Position numbers and translations under genes: made by a program
NCBI RefSeq assembly: GCF_008831285.2
Contig: NC_045143.1
Span: 7,573,503 to 7,637,502, forward strand
Length of the DNA stretch: 64,000 nt
Source: Nymphaea colorata
Taxonomy: Eukaryota > Streptophyta > Magnoliopsida > Nymphaeales > Nymphaeaceae
Direction of reading: 5' to 3'
Shown: one piece after another, positions 36,341 through 49,230 of the stretch
How positions within the stretch are numbered: position 1 is the stretch's first letter
Layout of the letters: each line of letters opens with the position of its first letter
Notes under the pieces: model-generated
The model's database searches: none
Told to the model about the DNA's origin: nothing
Seen by the model: only the letters and a program-made list of their open reading frames with translations

Positions 36341-37830
36341 TGCGCAGACATGCGAGACCATTTATATCATGGTCTGAATCAAGTCGAAATAAAATTCACG
36401 TATATCCGAGTTTTTATGACATCTAACCATATAGATGAGCTTTCAAAGGTGATATAGCAAGAAAAACATATTAATTAAACCATGGTTTAAGTTTAGACGT
36501 GTTTTTTCGAATGGTGAAAAAACCTTTAACCCATATAGCAATAAGATTTTGGTAGCAAAAATTTCAGTTTACGAAACCAACTTGAATCAAAGCATACTTT
36601 ATAGTATATTAGTAGTGATAAAAAACTTATATGTATATATATATATCTTTGTCAGATCAAATAAAAGGTTAGCATGATAGATAACAAATGTGTATGTGTA
36701 AGATATACAAATGTCTAAGGCATCATTTCATTTGCAGATTGAACTTTCAAGGTCATTATCTATTCTTTATAAAGGTACTTGAAACAGCATAACACGAAGA
36801 TCTTTTATATAATATATTGTATAACAAGTTTTCTGTCAATTTGCTAACTAGATCTAAATTCCCTCTTCGAAAGAAAGCTTTCCGGCGCCTGGTCGGTGCG
36901 GCTGAAGACACAAATGCATGGACTGTCAGACGTGGCCGGAGAAGGGGGACTGGAGCTCCGGCCAAAAATCAGGAAGGCCAGTTTTTGGTCGGTCAGGGCA
37001 AACCCATGGGCTCCCACCGCCGTTTCTGCATGCGGCCCATTTTCTTATCCCTTTGTGTAAAGCTGTTGCAGGGTCCCCATGTAGGCTTACACTTAACGCC
37101 TTTCTCTATGGACGCTTCACCTTCAAAATCCACGGTCTAGATGGTAGATCCTGTTTTTTATTTTATAAAGTAAAAGTGCCATTTTATGTATGATCAAGTC
37201 TGGATCCTTTTCAGATTAACATATTCAGATACCTAAATCGCATATTGCTTCTGGATTTGATCTTTTTATGTTACTTGAGAGATGTCCAGAACCAACTTTC
37301 AAATGAATACTTATATGATTTGAAGCTGATTCATAAAACATTAGATGGTAGCTTTAATTTTTAAGATAGGTTCATCAAATACTCACAAAAATGTTCCTTT
37401 ATGCAAATGCCCTCGTTGGGCTCTAAAGTTTGGGCTGATCATTGTTGTCCTTTATAGGCAGCCTGGGCCAATAGGCGCAGCGGACAAGACCTATCGTTTC
37501 CTCTGAGATTCAGATTTTGAGTGCATAACAAGTAGATGTATTGTCCTCAGCCTCCATTTTCAATTCGTGATTTATATTTTGTCCTCATACTACATAGATT
37601 CGATTGGTCAATTATTCGATGGCGAGTACCAAGATAAAAAGCTACGACAAGCATAAACATGGCTCAAAAAGGAATGTAAGGTGTTGAACCATGAACAAAG
37701 CATTTAAGCTCCACGACTTGACTACACAAAATCGAGCACCTCGTTTAATCCATTTAATTAACTTGTTTAGCGTTAATTCGTGTAAGCATTAACTTGTATA
37801 AGCATTTAACTCTTGTAACTTGTGAAACTG
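33620..37830. other. Gene-free intergenic DNA
   Basis: No frame matches a family I know. It includes CT-rich (35861-35890) and TA (36309-36338) tracts. A GC-richer patch at 36880-37140 holds overlapping frames on both strands (for example KAFRRLVGAAEDTNAWT on plus), but without splice context or similarity I leave it unassigned. A further fragment of the ATTCATAAAACATT-type miniature family is at 37320-37400. Confidence 0.45.
34327..34399 (+). repeat. (TA)n microsatellite followed by a 22-bp duplication
   Basis: About 73 bp of TA dinucleotide, then TTCGATAGGAATTGTTTAAGC twice in a row (34399-34441). Confidence 0.93.
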
Positions 37831-37839
37831 GTTTTGACA

Positions 37840-38005
37840 ATATTATATAAAGTATCAGTTTGTGAGTCGAGTCAAGTCAAGTTCCTAAAACTCTCACTCG
37901 ACTCATTTATCAGTATCTTTGTAAAGCTAAAACTCGGCTCATTTATAACCAAGTCGAGCATGAGCCAAGTTTTTTTGAACGAGTTTAAGTCGAGCTCGAG
38001 TTACA
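37840..38005. repeat. Diverged relative of the GAGCTCGAG repeat
   Basis: Repeated GAGTCGAGTCAAGTC, CTCGACTC, AAGTCGAGC and GTCGAGCTCGAG motifs resemble the interior of the 31985-32618 element, but without the 71-bp periodicity. Probably an older member of the same family; its ends are not recognisable. Confidence 0.45.
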
Positions 38006-38643
38006 TTGTGCAGCCCAATCGCCAAAAGGGTATCGTTCGTCTGGGTCCTTACATTTTTTGGTATTTGAACCTTTCCATGTCCATATATCGAATCACCATG
38101 ACATCGTTAAATGATGTTTGCAAATTTACGGGAGGATTTGGTGATGGATCACGGATCGGTTCTTCTTTCGGACCCGATTTCTCAACGCATCGAAGATGGA
38201 AAAGTAGAGAAAAGGTGTGGGGACAAGCATCCGGAAATGCTTTTTTGGTACAAAATCTCTACACTTTTCTAGAGAGGAGCAGCACAGCCGTCCATCTCAC
38301 GCTACTAGAAAAATCCAAAAAGTGAGATACAGGAAAAGGACGGGACGACTGTTCAAAAGGATCGCTCTCCTTCAATGGATTTCCGTAAAAAAAAAAGTAG
38401 CGGATTTATCTTTTGTAACAAAAGTGTCATAAAATGTTGTAAAAAAATAAAGAAAACCCCATAAACTAAAGGTGAAATTCGTAAAAGAAAAACAGAGAAC
38501 CTAATGGAAAATCTTCTTCAAGAAATATGTGCGTCAAAGTTTATTTCCCAAGTTTCTTATTTTTGGATTTGCTTTATTTTCAGGAATTATAGATGCTTCC
38601 TTACCTGATATTTGTGTTTGTGGAGCGTTTGTTTGGTACTTTA

Positions 38644-38895
38644 AGGATCGTTTGGTAACAAAAACTCTTTGTGAATGTTTGATGAATTTGCACTAAAGAT
38701 TAAAAGTAGATTCATGAGACACATAGAACTAGTAATCCATGAACATGTTCCAATTTTTAATAACAAATTGTTATTGTTCAGTGGTTTAACTTTTAAATTT
38801 GAGGTAGATTCACTGAATTCTATAAATCTACCCTAAATTTTGATGCAATTTTACTATACAATAACAATTTATTACCTGTGCCAAACGACCGGCTC
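38644..38895. mobile_element. PIF/Harbinger-like miniature element, TCGTTTGG family
   Basis: TTA flanks both sides (38641-38643 and 38896-38898). Left end AGGATCGTTTGGTAACAAAA; right end, on the other strand, GAGCCGGTCGTTTGGCAC. About 252 bp, AT-rich, no frame. A TTA duplication and GTTTGG-type ends are characteristic of Tourist-like elements. Confidence 0.75.
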
Positions 38896-39230
38896 TTACA
38901 ACTGCTAAATTGGAACACACCTGTGGGTTTGAAGTTTGATAGACCAGCAGCATCATGAAAGTCTTGTCTTAATATTATCTAATGCAAATTCTCTTTTAGT
39001 GGTGAAACAGATTAACCTTGTTCACATATAACGATGGCTGATTTTAATGTGAATCAATAGAATTTTCCAAATTATAAAAACTAAATTTCAGTTGTTATTA
39101 TTGCGATTTTTTTCCAGTATTTATGCTTATTTTGCAAGTGATAAACTCGGTTAAAAGGAAACTGCGGTTGGTAGCACCAAATAGTACTAATTTAGCATCA
39201 TCTTTAAGAGCAATTAAGGGTGTCAATAAA

Positions 39231-39368
39231 TCTGGATCGATTTACGACCAAACCACTTTGAAATAATCAGATATGGAACAAAATTTGATATCCGATAAGT
39301 CTGGATCGATTTACGACCAAACCACTTTGAAATAATCAGATGTGGAACAAAATTTGATATCTGATTAA
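39231..39368 (+). repeat. 69-bp tandem duplication
   Basis: TCTGGATCGATTTACGACC begins at 39231 and 39300; the two 69-bp units differ at very few bases. They lie inside what may be an old hAT-like element (AGGGTGTCAA near 39219; TTTGACATCC near 39673), but no target duplication is visible. Confidence 0.88.
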
Positions 39369-40410
39369 GAAATTGAATCACAATTGGATTTTAAAAATGA
39401 CATAGTTCTGATTTAAATTTAAGTAAATATTTGATTTGATTCGATTAGAATTGAGTATAGTTTTAAATACATATTTTATATCCAATATCCATGATTCCGT
39501 TTGTGTTCAGTTCAACAGATTTAGATTCAGATGTCAATCCAAACATTGGATTTGGATTTGTGAATTCGGCTGTGGATATGATATAAACTTTTTTTCATTT
39601 ATGTTGAATCTGAGTGTATAAACATCCAATAAACTAGATATGGTAAAGAGTATATCTGTGGAATCGAATCCTTTGACATCCATATAACTTGCTGACGGTA
39701 ACTTGCTGTCAGTAACAATTATTTAACGATGATATTCCAACTCAATGACGTTATGCTAGTGATAAGAAAGCCACATGTGTTATGGTTCGACGGTGACTCT
39801 GAAATGAAAACTATCACTGACGCACCAATAAAGACTGCAGCAACGCTGGCTTCAGTGATATCCTTTTTGTGTCAATTTATGCCAAGGCCTTATATGAGTA
39901 ACCATGTTCGCGATGATGTAGTCCATTTTTCAATAGCTTCAATGACGTACGTCAGACCCATTTGGCATCTTCTTCCTTTCAAAAACAAGAAGCGAATGCG
40001 ATGTCTCAAGTAATGTTGGATAAGCAGATACAGTATAAAAGAAGCAGACGAACGTTTTTAGTTAGACCTAAAAGGAAGCAGACTTTACATCTTCTGTAAA
40101 CTTGTCTGTGGTAAGGATCATGTCGGTGCTTGGTTGGAAGAACATTATGCTTTTGAATTACATATATTTCTTTGAGTATGAGGTATTTTGAGAACATAAT
40201 AATTCTTGTTTCAAAGAACATGGAACAATTATGTTCAGCATTTGGTTGTTGCATTTAGAAACAATATCCACAGTTGCATCATATCTTTTGAAGTGAAAAC
40301 ATGGCATTTTTGCATTGTGTATTATTAGAACATGTGTTCCAAAAATACGTTGAACATGGAACAGGTAAATTCAGATGGAAGACTTGTAACTATTCTATTA
40401 ACCTTTTAAG

Positions 40411-41507
40411 TAGGACTGGGCATCGAGCCGTCTACCCGACAAGTACTCGGCCCAATCGGGCCTGGGTTTGGGCCCGAAAAAAACCGGCCAGGGCCGACCA
40501 CAATAATGTACCGGGTCCAGAGTGACCTAGTGTTCTTCTTTTTATGTTTGGGTGAGTTGGAGGGAACCCACAGCCCAAGTGAGATTCTGAAGTTTCCTCA
40601 CCATGTCCCTGCCCAAAGGGTCCAGAGCTATGACCTGAGTGGTTTTATAGTACACCCTTCAACATAAGTATAACACATGTTACCATTCGCAGTCCAAAGG
40701 CAGTTTGAGTGCTTGATTGTTTTGGGGTCTTGAACTTGGTTGGTTTTAAACAACTCAAAATCAAAATTCAATAACTCCAAGATGAAGTTTGTAGCCAATT
40801 ACTTCCTCTGATCTTCATCTTTTTCTTCTCAATTTATTTAACTTTTGTTAAGAGAAAGGCGTCAAAACCCTTCAAGAATTGTGAAAAAATGAAGGCATGA
40901 GCAGCTGGGCAAGAAGCTTTTGAAAAGCAAGCAAACCCTATGGCGTCTGCCTTTTTCTCCTCCACTCTTTGCAACTGCAATTAGGGCGTTGCGCCAACAG
41001 AGTTGCACCCCATAAAAGTGTACCTCTCGGACCTGGAACGTTTTGGCTTTCTTCAGTTCTAAGATTTTGAGTGCAATCTCCATCTCCCCCAGGCTAATTA
41101 TGCTCTTGCCTTTAGTATTTCAGAAGTCATGATATTTTTACACGTCATTGCTAGAAAAATGAACAAATTATGTTGTTGTCATTAGGATTTCGTAAAAAAA
41201 ATCTGTTGGAAGAAATGGAGGACCCACCCTAACCCAACATCTTATTGACCCATACCAGGCCCAATACTTTATGGTGAAATTGTCATTTTAAAAACCTAAG
41301 CTTGGTCGGGACCCAGCAACTAGGCTGGGCCTGGCCCAATTCCCACCTTTTCCTCCAAGCCTCACCAGGAATGAAAGCCCCTCAAACCACAAGTAAGCTA
41401 CAGATACCCGGCTTGACTCGGGCCCGGGTGTGGGACCGAAAAAAAGGGCACCGGTTCGGCCCAAAATGTTATCGGTCCGGCCTGGGTGGGTCCGATAACA
41501 ATTTTTT
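40411..41507. repeat. Two GC-rich GGGCC-type miniature elements left of the copia element
   Basis: At 40411 TAGGACTGGGCATCGAGCC opens a GC-rich patch with GGGCCTGGGTTTGGGCCCG and an A-run followed by CCGGCC. At about 41290-41507 a second patch has GGCTGGGCCTGGCCC, then CGGGCCCGGGTGTGGGACCG, an A-run and GGTCCGGCCTGGGTGGG. They share order and motifs and are probably hAT-like miniature elements. The DNA between (40530-41290) shows nothing recognisable. Confidence 0.5.
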
Positions 41508-42252
41508 AAATATCTACTTAAGTGATTGCATTTTGGGATATCACGTCATTTAATATGGTATGAGACAATTTTATAATGTATAGATACCTATACGCAATTA
41601 TGAATTCTTTGATGGGTGAATCTGTAATTGCTCATAATATAAAAGGGTAGTAGTCCATGGGGTCGTGCACGGTTGCTTGAAACATCACTTTCTAGGGTTG
41701 TCTCTTCACCATATGAAAGAAGCCGAACATGCTCCACAAAGACCCTGGAAGATCCTACTGCGATCTTACCGTTTGGTTGTTCGGATGGATTCAGGTACGC
41801 ACCTGCTACTGTTAAATTTTGATTCAATGGTTTAACAATAAACGTAGGCTCTAATACCAATTGATGAAGATTTCGATATGCATGTACAAACAAACGATTA
41901 TGCCTTAAAACAGGATCTTGTTCGTGTTAAATCATTGAATCAAAACTTTAACTATAGCGAAAGCGTACCTGAATCCATCTGAATAATTGGGCAGTGCCAT
42001 GGTCTGTGCAGAGCACGTGTGGTTTCTCTCCGATGGGGAAGGGACAACCCTAAAAAGCGATGTTTCAAGCAACCATGCATGACCCAAGGGACCACCACCC
42101 TTTTATATTATGAGCAATTACGGTTTCAACCCATCAAAAAATTCATAATTGCGTACAAGTATATGTACATTATAAAATTGTCTCATACCATAGTAAATGA
42201 CGTGATATCCCAAAACGCAATAACATAAGCGGATATTTACATTAAGAACAAT
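41508..42252. repeat. Head-to-head LTR palindrome
   Basis: 41508-41838 (plus orientation) and 42252-41928 (minus orientation) are copies of one LTR-like sequence arranged as an inverted repeat of about 330-bp arms. Shared boxes include GGGATATCACGTCATTTA, GACAATTTTATAATGTA, ATAATATAAAAGGGT (a likely TATA box) and GATTCAGGTACGC. The minus arm continues to about 41862 and is followed on the minus strand by TTGGTATTAGAGCC (41860-41847), a plant copia primer binding site for initiator tRNA-Met. The plus arm lacks both true ends. The same LTR sequence occurs in plus orientation at 47392-47636. Confidence 0.85.
41847..41860 (-). other. Primer binding site next to the minus-oriented LTR
   Basis: TTGGTATTAGAGCC on the minus strand closely matches the TGGTATCAGAGC site complementary to the 3' region of initiator tRNA-Met that follows the 5' LTR of many plant copia elements. 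It lies only a few bases from the truncated end of the opposite LTR arm, so the element it once primed has lost its interior. Confidence 0.75.
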
Positions 42253-43104
42253 ACAAGCCATTTTAGTTGGTGTTTTAGTTGCCATTCGTCCAATTTTGTA
42301 CATTAATATGGTATTTTTGTACATTTATACGTGCCACTTAAACACAATCTATTTTTGATCGGTTCGTCCAATTTTTAAACCAGTTCAGCCCTATTTAGGG
42401 TTATGTGGGAGTTTTAGTTGCAGTTTAAGAACGATATGGGTCATTTCAAGGTTGATTCAGTGGTTCTTGACCCACTTAAGCACAATTATGGTACTGGTTT
42501 ATAAAATTTTAGACTCCTTTGAGCCTATTTCATTGAATTATTTGGTTTTGCATTCAATGTAAGGTAATTTTGGATGTGAATTTTAATATATGTATCATGT
42601 TTTGCATGTTATTAAAATTGTAGGTGTACCTTAGATGAACATTTGGATTATGAAGTTGATCTTTAGTCATGTCCATTGTTCAAATGAGTAGATTTATACT
42701 TTATGTCGCCAAAGTGACCTCTGTTGTAGAAATTTACCTGTTTCGAACATTAGATGATAGTATACTTAATCCATAAGATAATGATCAACCCAAAAGAAGA
42801 TTATTACTTGGTCATGATTAAACGTATAGGGCAATGAATATGTGATAATTTTCAAGTTTCTATGTGAATAGTGAGTCAATCCAAAGATAAGCTCGTTATT
42901 TGATAGGACTAATTATCTATATTCATTGTTGACTAAAAATACCACTTGCAGTTAATATTTCAACCCAAAGATGACATATTAACATTGCACCGGTACCTTG
43001 TGATGGAATTTAGGCTATTGTATTTAAATTCATTCATATTTGTTATTTCATCTTTGTACATGTATTGATTGTGAGCAAGTTTTGATATTTTTGTTCTTTG
43101 TACA

Positions 43105-46100
43105 GTGAGTTCTGCTTTCATGATATCTGCAAATTTGAGTACTATTTCTGAGTTAAATTATTCGAATTTTAAGGACTGGAAAGAAACTGTCATGATTATT
43201 TTGGGTTGTATGGATCTAGACTTTGCATTTAGAGAGTCATCCGCACCTCAGTTAATATATGAAAGTTCCCATGAGGATAAGCGGAACTTTGAACGGTAGG
43301 AACGCTCAAACCGCATGTGTCTAATGATCATTGAAGAAATTAATCCCAGAATATTTTAGGGGCTCAATTACTAAAAAGGCTAGTGCCAAGGCGTTCCTCA
43401 AAAAGATTGAAAAGCGTTTTGCTAAAAATGAAAAGACTGAAACAAACATTCTTTTGAGTAAACTTGTGAAGTTGAAATATAAAGACAAGGGGAACATACA
43501 GGAGCATATTATAGAAGTGTCTCATCTTGTTTCAAAACTACAGACACATAGTTTGAAGTTACCTGAAGACTTTATAGTGCATATGGTTCTCATTCCACAG
43601 TATGGACAGTTTAAAGTTAGTTATAACTGTCAAAAGGAGAAATTGACTCTTAATGAGCTCATTTCGCACTGTGTAGAAGAAGATGAGACATTAAAGCATG
43701 ATAAGATAGAAGTGCTCACTTGCTTACTATGCCTAAAAGTAAGAAAAGAAAGACTATTAAAGAAATTACAGTTGACCAGTCATCTATTAAGAAACAAAAG
43801 AAGCATAAGGAAGGCAAATCAAGTTGCTTCTTTTGCAAGAGTAAAGGTCATATTAAGAAAGATTGTACTAAGTATCACACATGACGTGAAAAGAAAGGTA
43901 TGTTTCTCAATTTGATTGGTTCTGAAGTTAATTTAATTTTAGTGTTCAAACACACTTGGTTGGTAGATTCAGGTGCTACTACTCACATAAGTGCCATAGC
44001 AGATTTTCAGTTATTGTTAAAGATTCGTTGTTATTTAAATTTGAAAGAAACTTATGTAGTACCGTCTTTTAGCCGGAATTTGATTTCTATTTCTTTATTG
44101 GATAAATTTGACTATCATTGTTCATTTGGAGATAATAAATTTAAGTTGTTTCTGCACTCAAATTTGATTGTCATTGGTTCTTTGTCTGGTATGGATAACC
44201 TCTATTTGCAAGATATGCTTGCTTCATATCATAAAACCTTACATGTTATATCTAGTGGTACCAAAAGAAAATTAGCCAATGAAAATTCTACTATGTTGTG
44301 GCATATGTGCTTAAGACATATCTGAAAAGATGATCAAAAGGTTTATGTCGAATGAAATTCTTGAATCCCTTGATTTTGCAGACTTTAATGTTTGCATTGA
44401 ATGTATAAAGGAAAAACAAACAAACATTAAGAAAACAGGTGCAAATAGAGCTTCAGACGTCTTAGAACTAATTCATATAGATATTTGTGGTTTATTCCCT
44501 ACGGCTTGTTGGAATAGACAACAATATTTTATCACGTTCATGATTATTCTCGTTATGGTTAACTGTATTTGATTCATGAGAAGTCTCAATCCTTAGATGT
44601 TTTCAAATCATTTAAAGCCGAAGTTGAGAATCAATTAGGCAAAATGATTAAAGCCGTTAGATCTGACTATGATAATGAATACTACGGTAAACTTGATGGA
44701 TCAGGTGAACAACGTCCAGGCCCTTTCGCTAAGTACCTAGAGGGATGCGGTATAGTCTCTGAATACACCATGTCGGGTTTTTTCAAAATGAATGGTGTAG
44801 CTGAGAGATGAAACATGACTCTTATGGATATAGTAAGGAGTATGATAAATCATTCTACCTTACCGAAGTCCCTTTGGGAAGAGACATTAAAGACTGCACC
44901 TTATATTATACAGTGTCATCAAAATCAGTACCGAAAACCCCACATGAATTTTGGACAGACAAAACACCCAGTATGAAGCACTTTCATGTTTGAGGACATC
45001 TAGCTGAAGCGAGGCCATATAAGCCAAACGAAAGAAAACTGGACTCTAAGACGGTTAGCTGTTATTTTGTTGGGTATTCTGAAAGGTCAAGGAGTTATAA
45101 ATTTTATAATCCAACTAGTAAGTCTTTCTTTGAAACGAGAAATGCTCATTTCTTTGAGGATATTGAGTTTGGGAGAGATGATAAGGTTATACATATTGTC
45201 TTTGAAGAGGGACATGAGTCTACTCATATAGATGTTGTAAGCAATAATCATGTCTTTATTCATGCCATTGTTCCATCAACATATTCAGAAGAAGGCAATG
45301 ATGACGGTCTCCTCATTCAAACCACTGTAGAAAAAACCCAACAACCTCAAGAAAATCAAGTAGAGGTGTCGCTGAGGAGATCCACTAGAAAGAAGAGAAA
45401 CACAATTTCAAATGATTTTGTCTATCTCCAAAAATATGATGTTGATATGAGTTTAATAGAAGATGATCATATTAACTTCCAGCAAGCGATAAAGAGTTGT
45501 AAATCTCATAAGTTGATAAATGTCATAAATGTGAAAATAAAGTCCATGATGGATAATGACATATGAGACGTTGTTCCCTTGCCTGAAGGTGTAAAGCACA
45601 TTGGTTGTAAATGGATATTTAGAACTAAGAGAGATTCATTAGGAAACATCAAAAGGTATAAGGCACGTCTTGTCGCAAATGGCTTTACTAAAAAAGAAGA
45701 CATTGATTATACAGAGACTTCACTCTCCAGTTTTCTCGAAAGACTCTTTCAAGACCATAATGGCACTTGTAGCTCATTTTGATTTAGAGCTGCATGAGAT
45801 GGATGTAAAGAGAGCGTTTCTAAATGGAGACATTGATGAAACAATATATATGGTGCAACCAGAAAACTTTGTTTCAGGAGATGCAAAAAAAATGGTCTGC
45901 AAACTTAAGAAATCCATCTATGGGCTAAAGCAAGCTTCCCGTCAGTGGTATTACAAATTTCATAAAGTTATAGTTTTATTTGGTTTCGAGACTAATATGG
46001 TTGATGAATGTGTACACCAAAAGTTCAGTGGAGGTAAATTTATTTTTCTGACTTTATATGTCGATGATATATTGCTGGCAAGTAATGATGTAAGTATATT

Positions 46101-46989
46101 GCATGAAACTAAAAAATTTTTGTCAACAAAGTTTGACTTGAAGGATCTTGGTGATGCATCTTTTGTATTGGGGATCCAAATATTTCGAGATCGTTCTCGA
46201 TGTATTTTTAGATTATCACAAAATGCCTACATTGATAAGGTGCTTGAGCAATATGACATGAAAAATTACAAACCAGGAGATACTCCAGTAACTAAAGGAG
46301 ACAAGTTTAGTCTCAAACAGTGCCCTAAAAGTGAAGCTTTATGTATGCTCAGGTTTGTACTCGTCTGTATATTGCATTTATTGTTGGAATGTTAGGCAGA
46401 TACTTAAGTAATCCTGATATGGATCATTGAAAAGCAGCTAAAAGAATATTGAAGTACTTATAAAGAACAAAAGATTCATGCTCACATACAAGAAGTCAAA
46501 CCAGTTGGAGATCAATGGGTATTGATTCTGACTTTGTTGGGTGTCAAGACAGTAGAAAGTCTACTTTATGTATTTCTAATGGCTGGAGGAGCTATATCTT
46601 GGAAAAGTATCAAACAGACATTAGTAGCTACTTCAACCATTGCAGCAGAATTGATAGCATGTTACGAGACATCAAATCATGTTTTGTGGTTGCGGAATTT
46701 TGTTATGGTGCTGCATATTGTGAATGATGTAAAAAGACCACTAAGGTTATTGCGTGACAATAATTTGGCAGTCATATATTCTATTAACAGCTACAGTTTG
46801 TTAAAATTGAAACACATCAACATTAAATTTTTGGTTGTTAAAGAGATGATACAAAATGGTTATGTGTCTTTAGAGCATATTGGAACAAACTCTATAATTA
46901 CAGATCTTATTAAATGTTTAACACCCAAAGTCTTTCACGAACATATTGTTTGTATGGAGGTTTTATCATTGGATGATGTGCTGGTTTAG
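43105..46989 (+). pseudogene. Copia gag-pol, broken by stops and frameshifts
   Basis: Recognisable parts in order: gag from 43105 (NYSNFKDWKETV; GNIQEHIIEVS), a CCHC zinc knuckle at 43825-43866 (C-x2-C-x4-H-x4-C), protease DSGA at 43966-43977, the integrase core with IVSEYTM and NGVAER near 44752-44808, the FETRNAHFFED region near 45130-45162, RT from about 45579 with MDVKRAFLNGD, SIYGLKQASRQWY and the catalytic YVDD at 46057-46068, and RNase H with GGAISW and SKQTLVATSTIAAE-like sequence ending at 46989. In-frame stops are at 43297, 43882, 44809, 44991, 45564 and 46428. Frame changes occur near 43330, between 43700 and 43825, near 44320, 44560, 45725, 46340 and 46520. It cannot make a functional polyprotein. 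Confidence 0.92.
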
Positions 46990-47391
46990 TAAGAGTTTGT
47001 ATTTTGTTTGCTTTTATGTATAGACACATATTCAGTTTTCTATAGAATATAGTTTAAAGTTCTTTGGTTCAATTTTGTGTTTGTGTTTTTGTTTTTTGAT
47101 CTCCATAAGGTTTTAAATTATGACTAGTTGAGAATAAATATGTTGCAATCACATTACATGTTATTCTAATGTTATACATCCATACCAGATCTGTGTCATT
47201 AATTATGTCAACATTTGTAATCATTGAAGGTTTAGCTAATTTTAATATAGCGAAAGCCGCTTTGGTTCTATGTTGATGTGATCATGGATGAGATTGGTGA
47301 AAATAATGTCTAATAAGATAGCAGTTATGAGCTCTCAAAGTTTTATGTAATGTCTGAATGTATAAAGACATATTTGACTCAAGTGGGATAC

Positions 47392-47636
47392 TGTAAGGAT
47401 CATTTGGTGGACCGGCATATGTTAATGAGAAATTTCAGACATTATGATTGTCTTAATGTAAATATTTGCTTAAGTGATTGCGTTTTGAGATATCACGTCA
47501 TTTAATATGGTATGACACAATTTTATAATGTATAGATACCTATGTGCAATTATGAATTCTTTGATGGGTTGAATCTGTAATTGCTCATAATATAAAAAGG
47601 TAGTAGTCCATAGGGTCGTGCACGGTTGCTTGAAGT
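47392..47636 (+). repeat. 3' LTR of the plus-strand copia element, truncated
   Basis: It starts TGTAAGGATCATTTGG after a purine-rich tract and matches the 41508-41838 arm from about 47458 onward (ATCACGTCATTTAATATGG, then CTCATAATATAAAA), breaking off after GCACGGTTGCTTGAA. The first ~66 bp have no match in the 5' arm, so the 5' copy is cut there. The sequence after 47637 differs from the LTR. Confidence 0.82.
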
Positions 47637-49230
47637 TCCAAACTTCATGAGCGCAGACCACACATAAAAAGAGAGAAAATGTCTTCTTCATTGATCTCCA
47701 AGTGTGAAGTGTTACTTATTGATGCAATAAAGAATGTTTTCCTTATTAGACCAATTTTTAAAATAAGTCTGGATGGTACTCCATGCAGTTTTAGATATTA
47801 GGCCCCAAGGAGGAGGTGATGGGCTTGGCCTGGCCAAATGCAATTTTAAATTGGTTACTAAAGAGTTCTAAGAGAAAGAGGAAAAAAATACTCAAATTTA
47901 CATGGTTCAGATCTTGTGATGTCTGCAAAGTCTTCTTATCATTCCTTCAAGTCATTACAAGTTAGACAAAAGGTCAAGAAAATGCAATAAGAATGAGCCA
48001 TTGGGCAACGGCAAGTCCTCAACATTTGTACAAGAGAAAAGGCAACTCAATCATTAACAAATGGGAGGAGAAGATGGTTTGCATACTGGATGATTTCAGC
48101 CAGCTTTCTCATCACTCTCTCTCAAGTGGTTTGTAGCAGCTCCACTTGCTAATGACAACACTTGCTTCTTTTCTTGATATTGCTCTAGTTAACCAGTCTG
48201 CTAGCTGATTTGAACTTTGAGCGTATGGGATACCAATTTCTCCATTCTAAACATTTGCTCTTATAAAGTGACAATATTATATGTTTTATCTTTTCATGAA
48301 ATACTGCCTTTGCGACAATATATAGAGCAGCTTCTTTGTCACAATACATAAGAGTGGGAAAGCTGAATTTAGTCCAATTTATGTCAATTTTGTTCTAATC
48401 CATAAAATCTTAAAGGTTGTAATGGTCATGGCCCTATACTTTGCTTCTACAATAGAACAATATATGACTTCTTATTTTTTACTGCGCCATGATATGAGAT
48501 TATCAGCAGCATATATGTAGTGGCCAATGGTGGATATTTTGTATATGTCTTCTGCCCAATTCTTGTCTCAATTTGCCTTGACATCCATATGTCCATTCAT
48601 TTACACAATAAGCCTTGACATGGAGCCTTTTTCAAGTACCTTAACTGGAATTCTTTCAACCAAGTTCCAATGCTCTATGCATGGATTATGCATGTGTTGA
48701 TTATGCATGTGTTGACTTACTCATGTGTTGACTTACTCAGTTCACATGATATGTGATGTTTGACCTTGTAACAATGAGATAAATGATTCTCCTTATTAGG
48801 TGTTGATATCTTGATACATCCGATAACTTCTTGTTTTTAGTGGCATCTTCTTTGGCTCAGCTGCCACAGATGTATCAAGTGGTCAACACCCAAGCTTCCA
48901 TGTCTCCATTGATAGAACGGTAACATATTTTCTTTGTGACATAAATAAACCCTTCTTAGAGTCAAGATCTCTATGCCCATGAAACATTTCAGTCTTCATG
49001 TATCCTTGATTTCAAATATTTTCTAAAGAGGTTCCTTTGTTTCCTTATTTTTGAGACAATTGCTCCATGTAACTATAATAATAATATCATCTACATATAT
49101 AGATCAACATTAGAATAATATTATTGTTGCTTTTGTTAATAAAACATGATATGTCGGCTTTGCTTCTAATGAAATTGCCTTGCTCAAAAGCCTTATTTAG
49201 CTTGAGACACCATGTTGTAGATTATTGCTT

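Larger units (their letters stand above)
41508..47640 (+). mobile_element. Degenerate Ty1/copia retrotransposon, plus strand
   Basis: The element spans a 5' LTR fragment (41508-41838, plus arm of the palindrome), a non-coding leader (42253-43104), a broken gag-pol (43105-46989), a purine-rich tract (CAAGTGGGATA, 47380-47390) and a truncated 3' LTR beginning TGTAAGGATC at 47392 and ending by divergence at about 47636. The order protease, integrase, RT, RNase H identifies Ty1/copia and not gypsy. No target-site duplication could be found because both outer LTR ends are lost. Confidence 0.85.

Noticed and set aside
36817-37193. Overlapping plus-strand frames of about 90-107 residues in a GC-richer patch
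   Set aside because: No recognisable domain, frames open on both strands, no splice context. Kept only as a note on the intergenic stretch.
39219-39685. hAT-like element with AGGGTGTCAA and TTTGACATCC ends
   Set aside because: The ends are only roughly complementary and no 8-bp target duplication was found, so it is not listed as an element; the internal 69-bp tandem duplication is listed instead.
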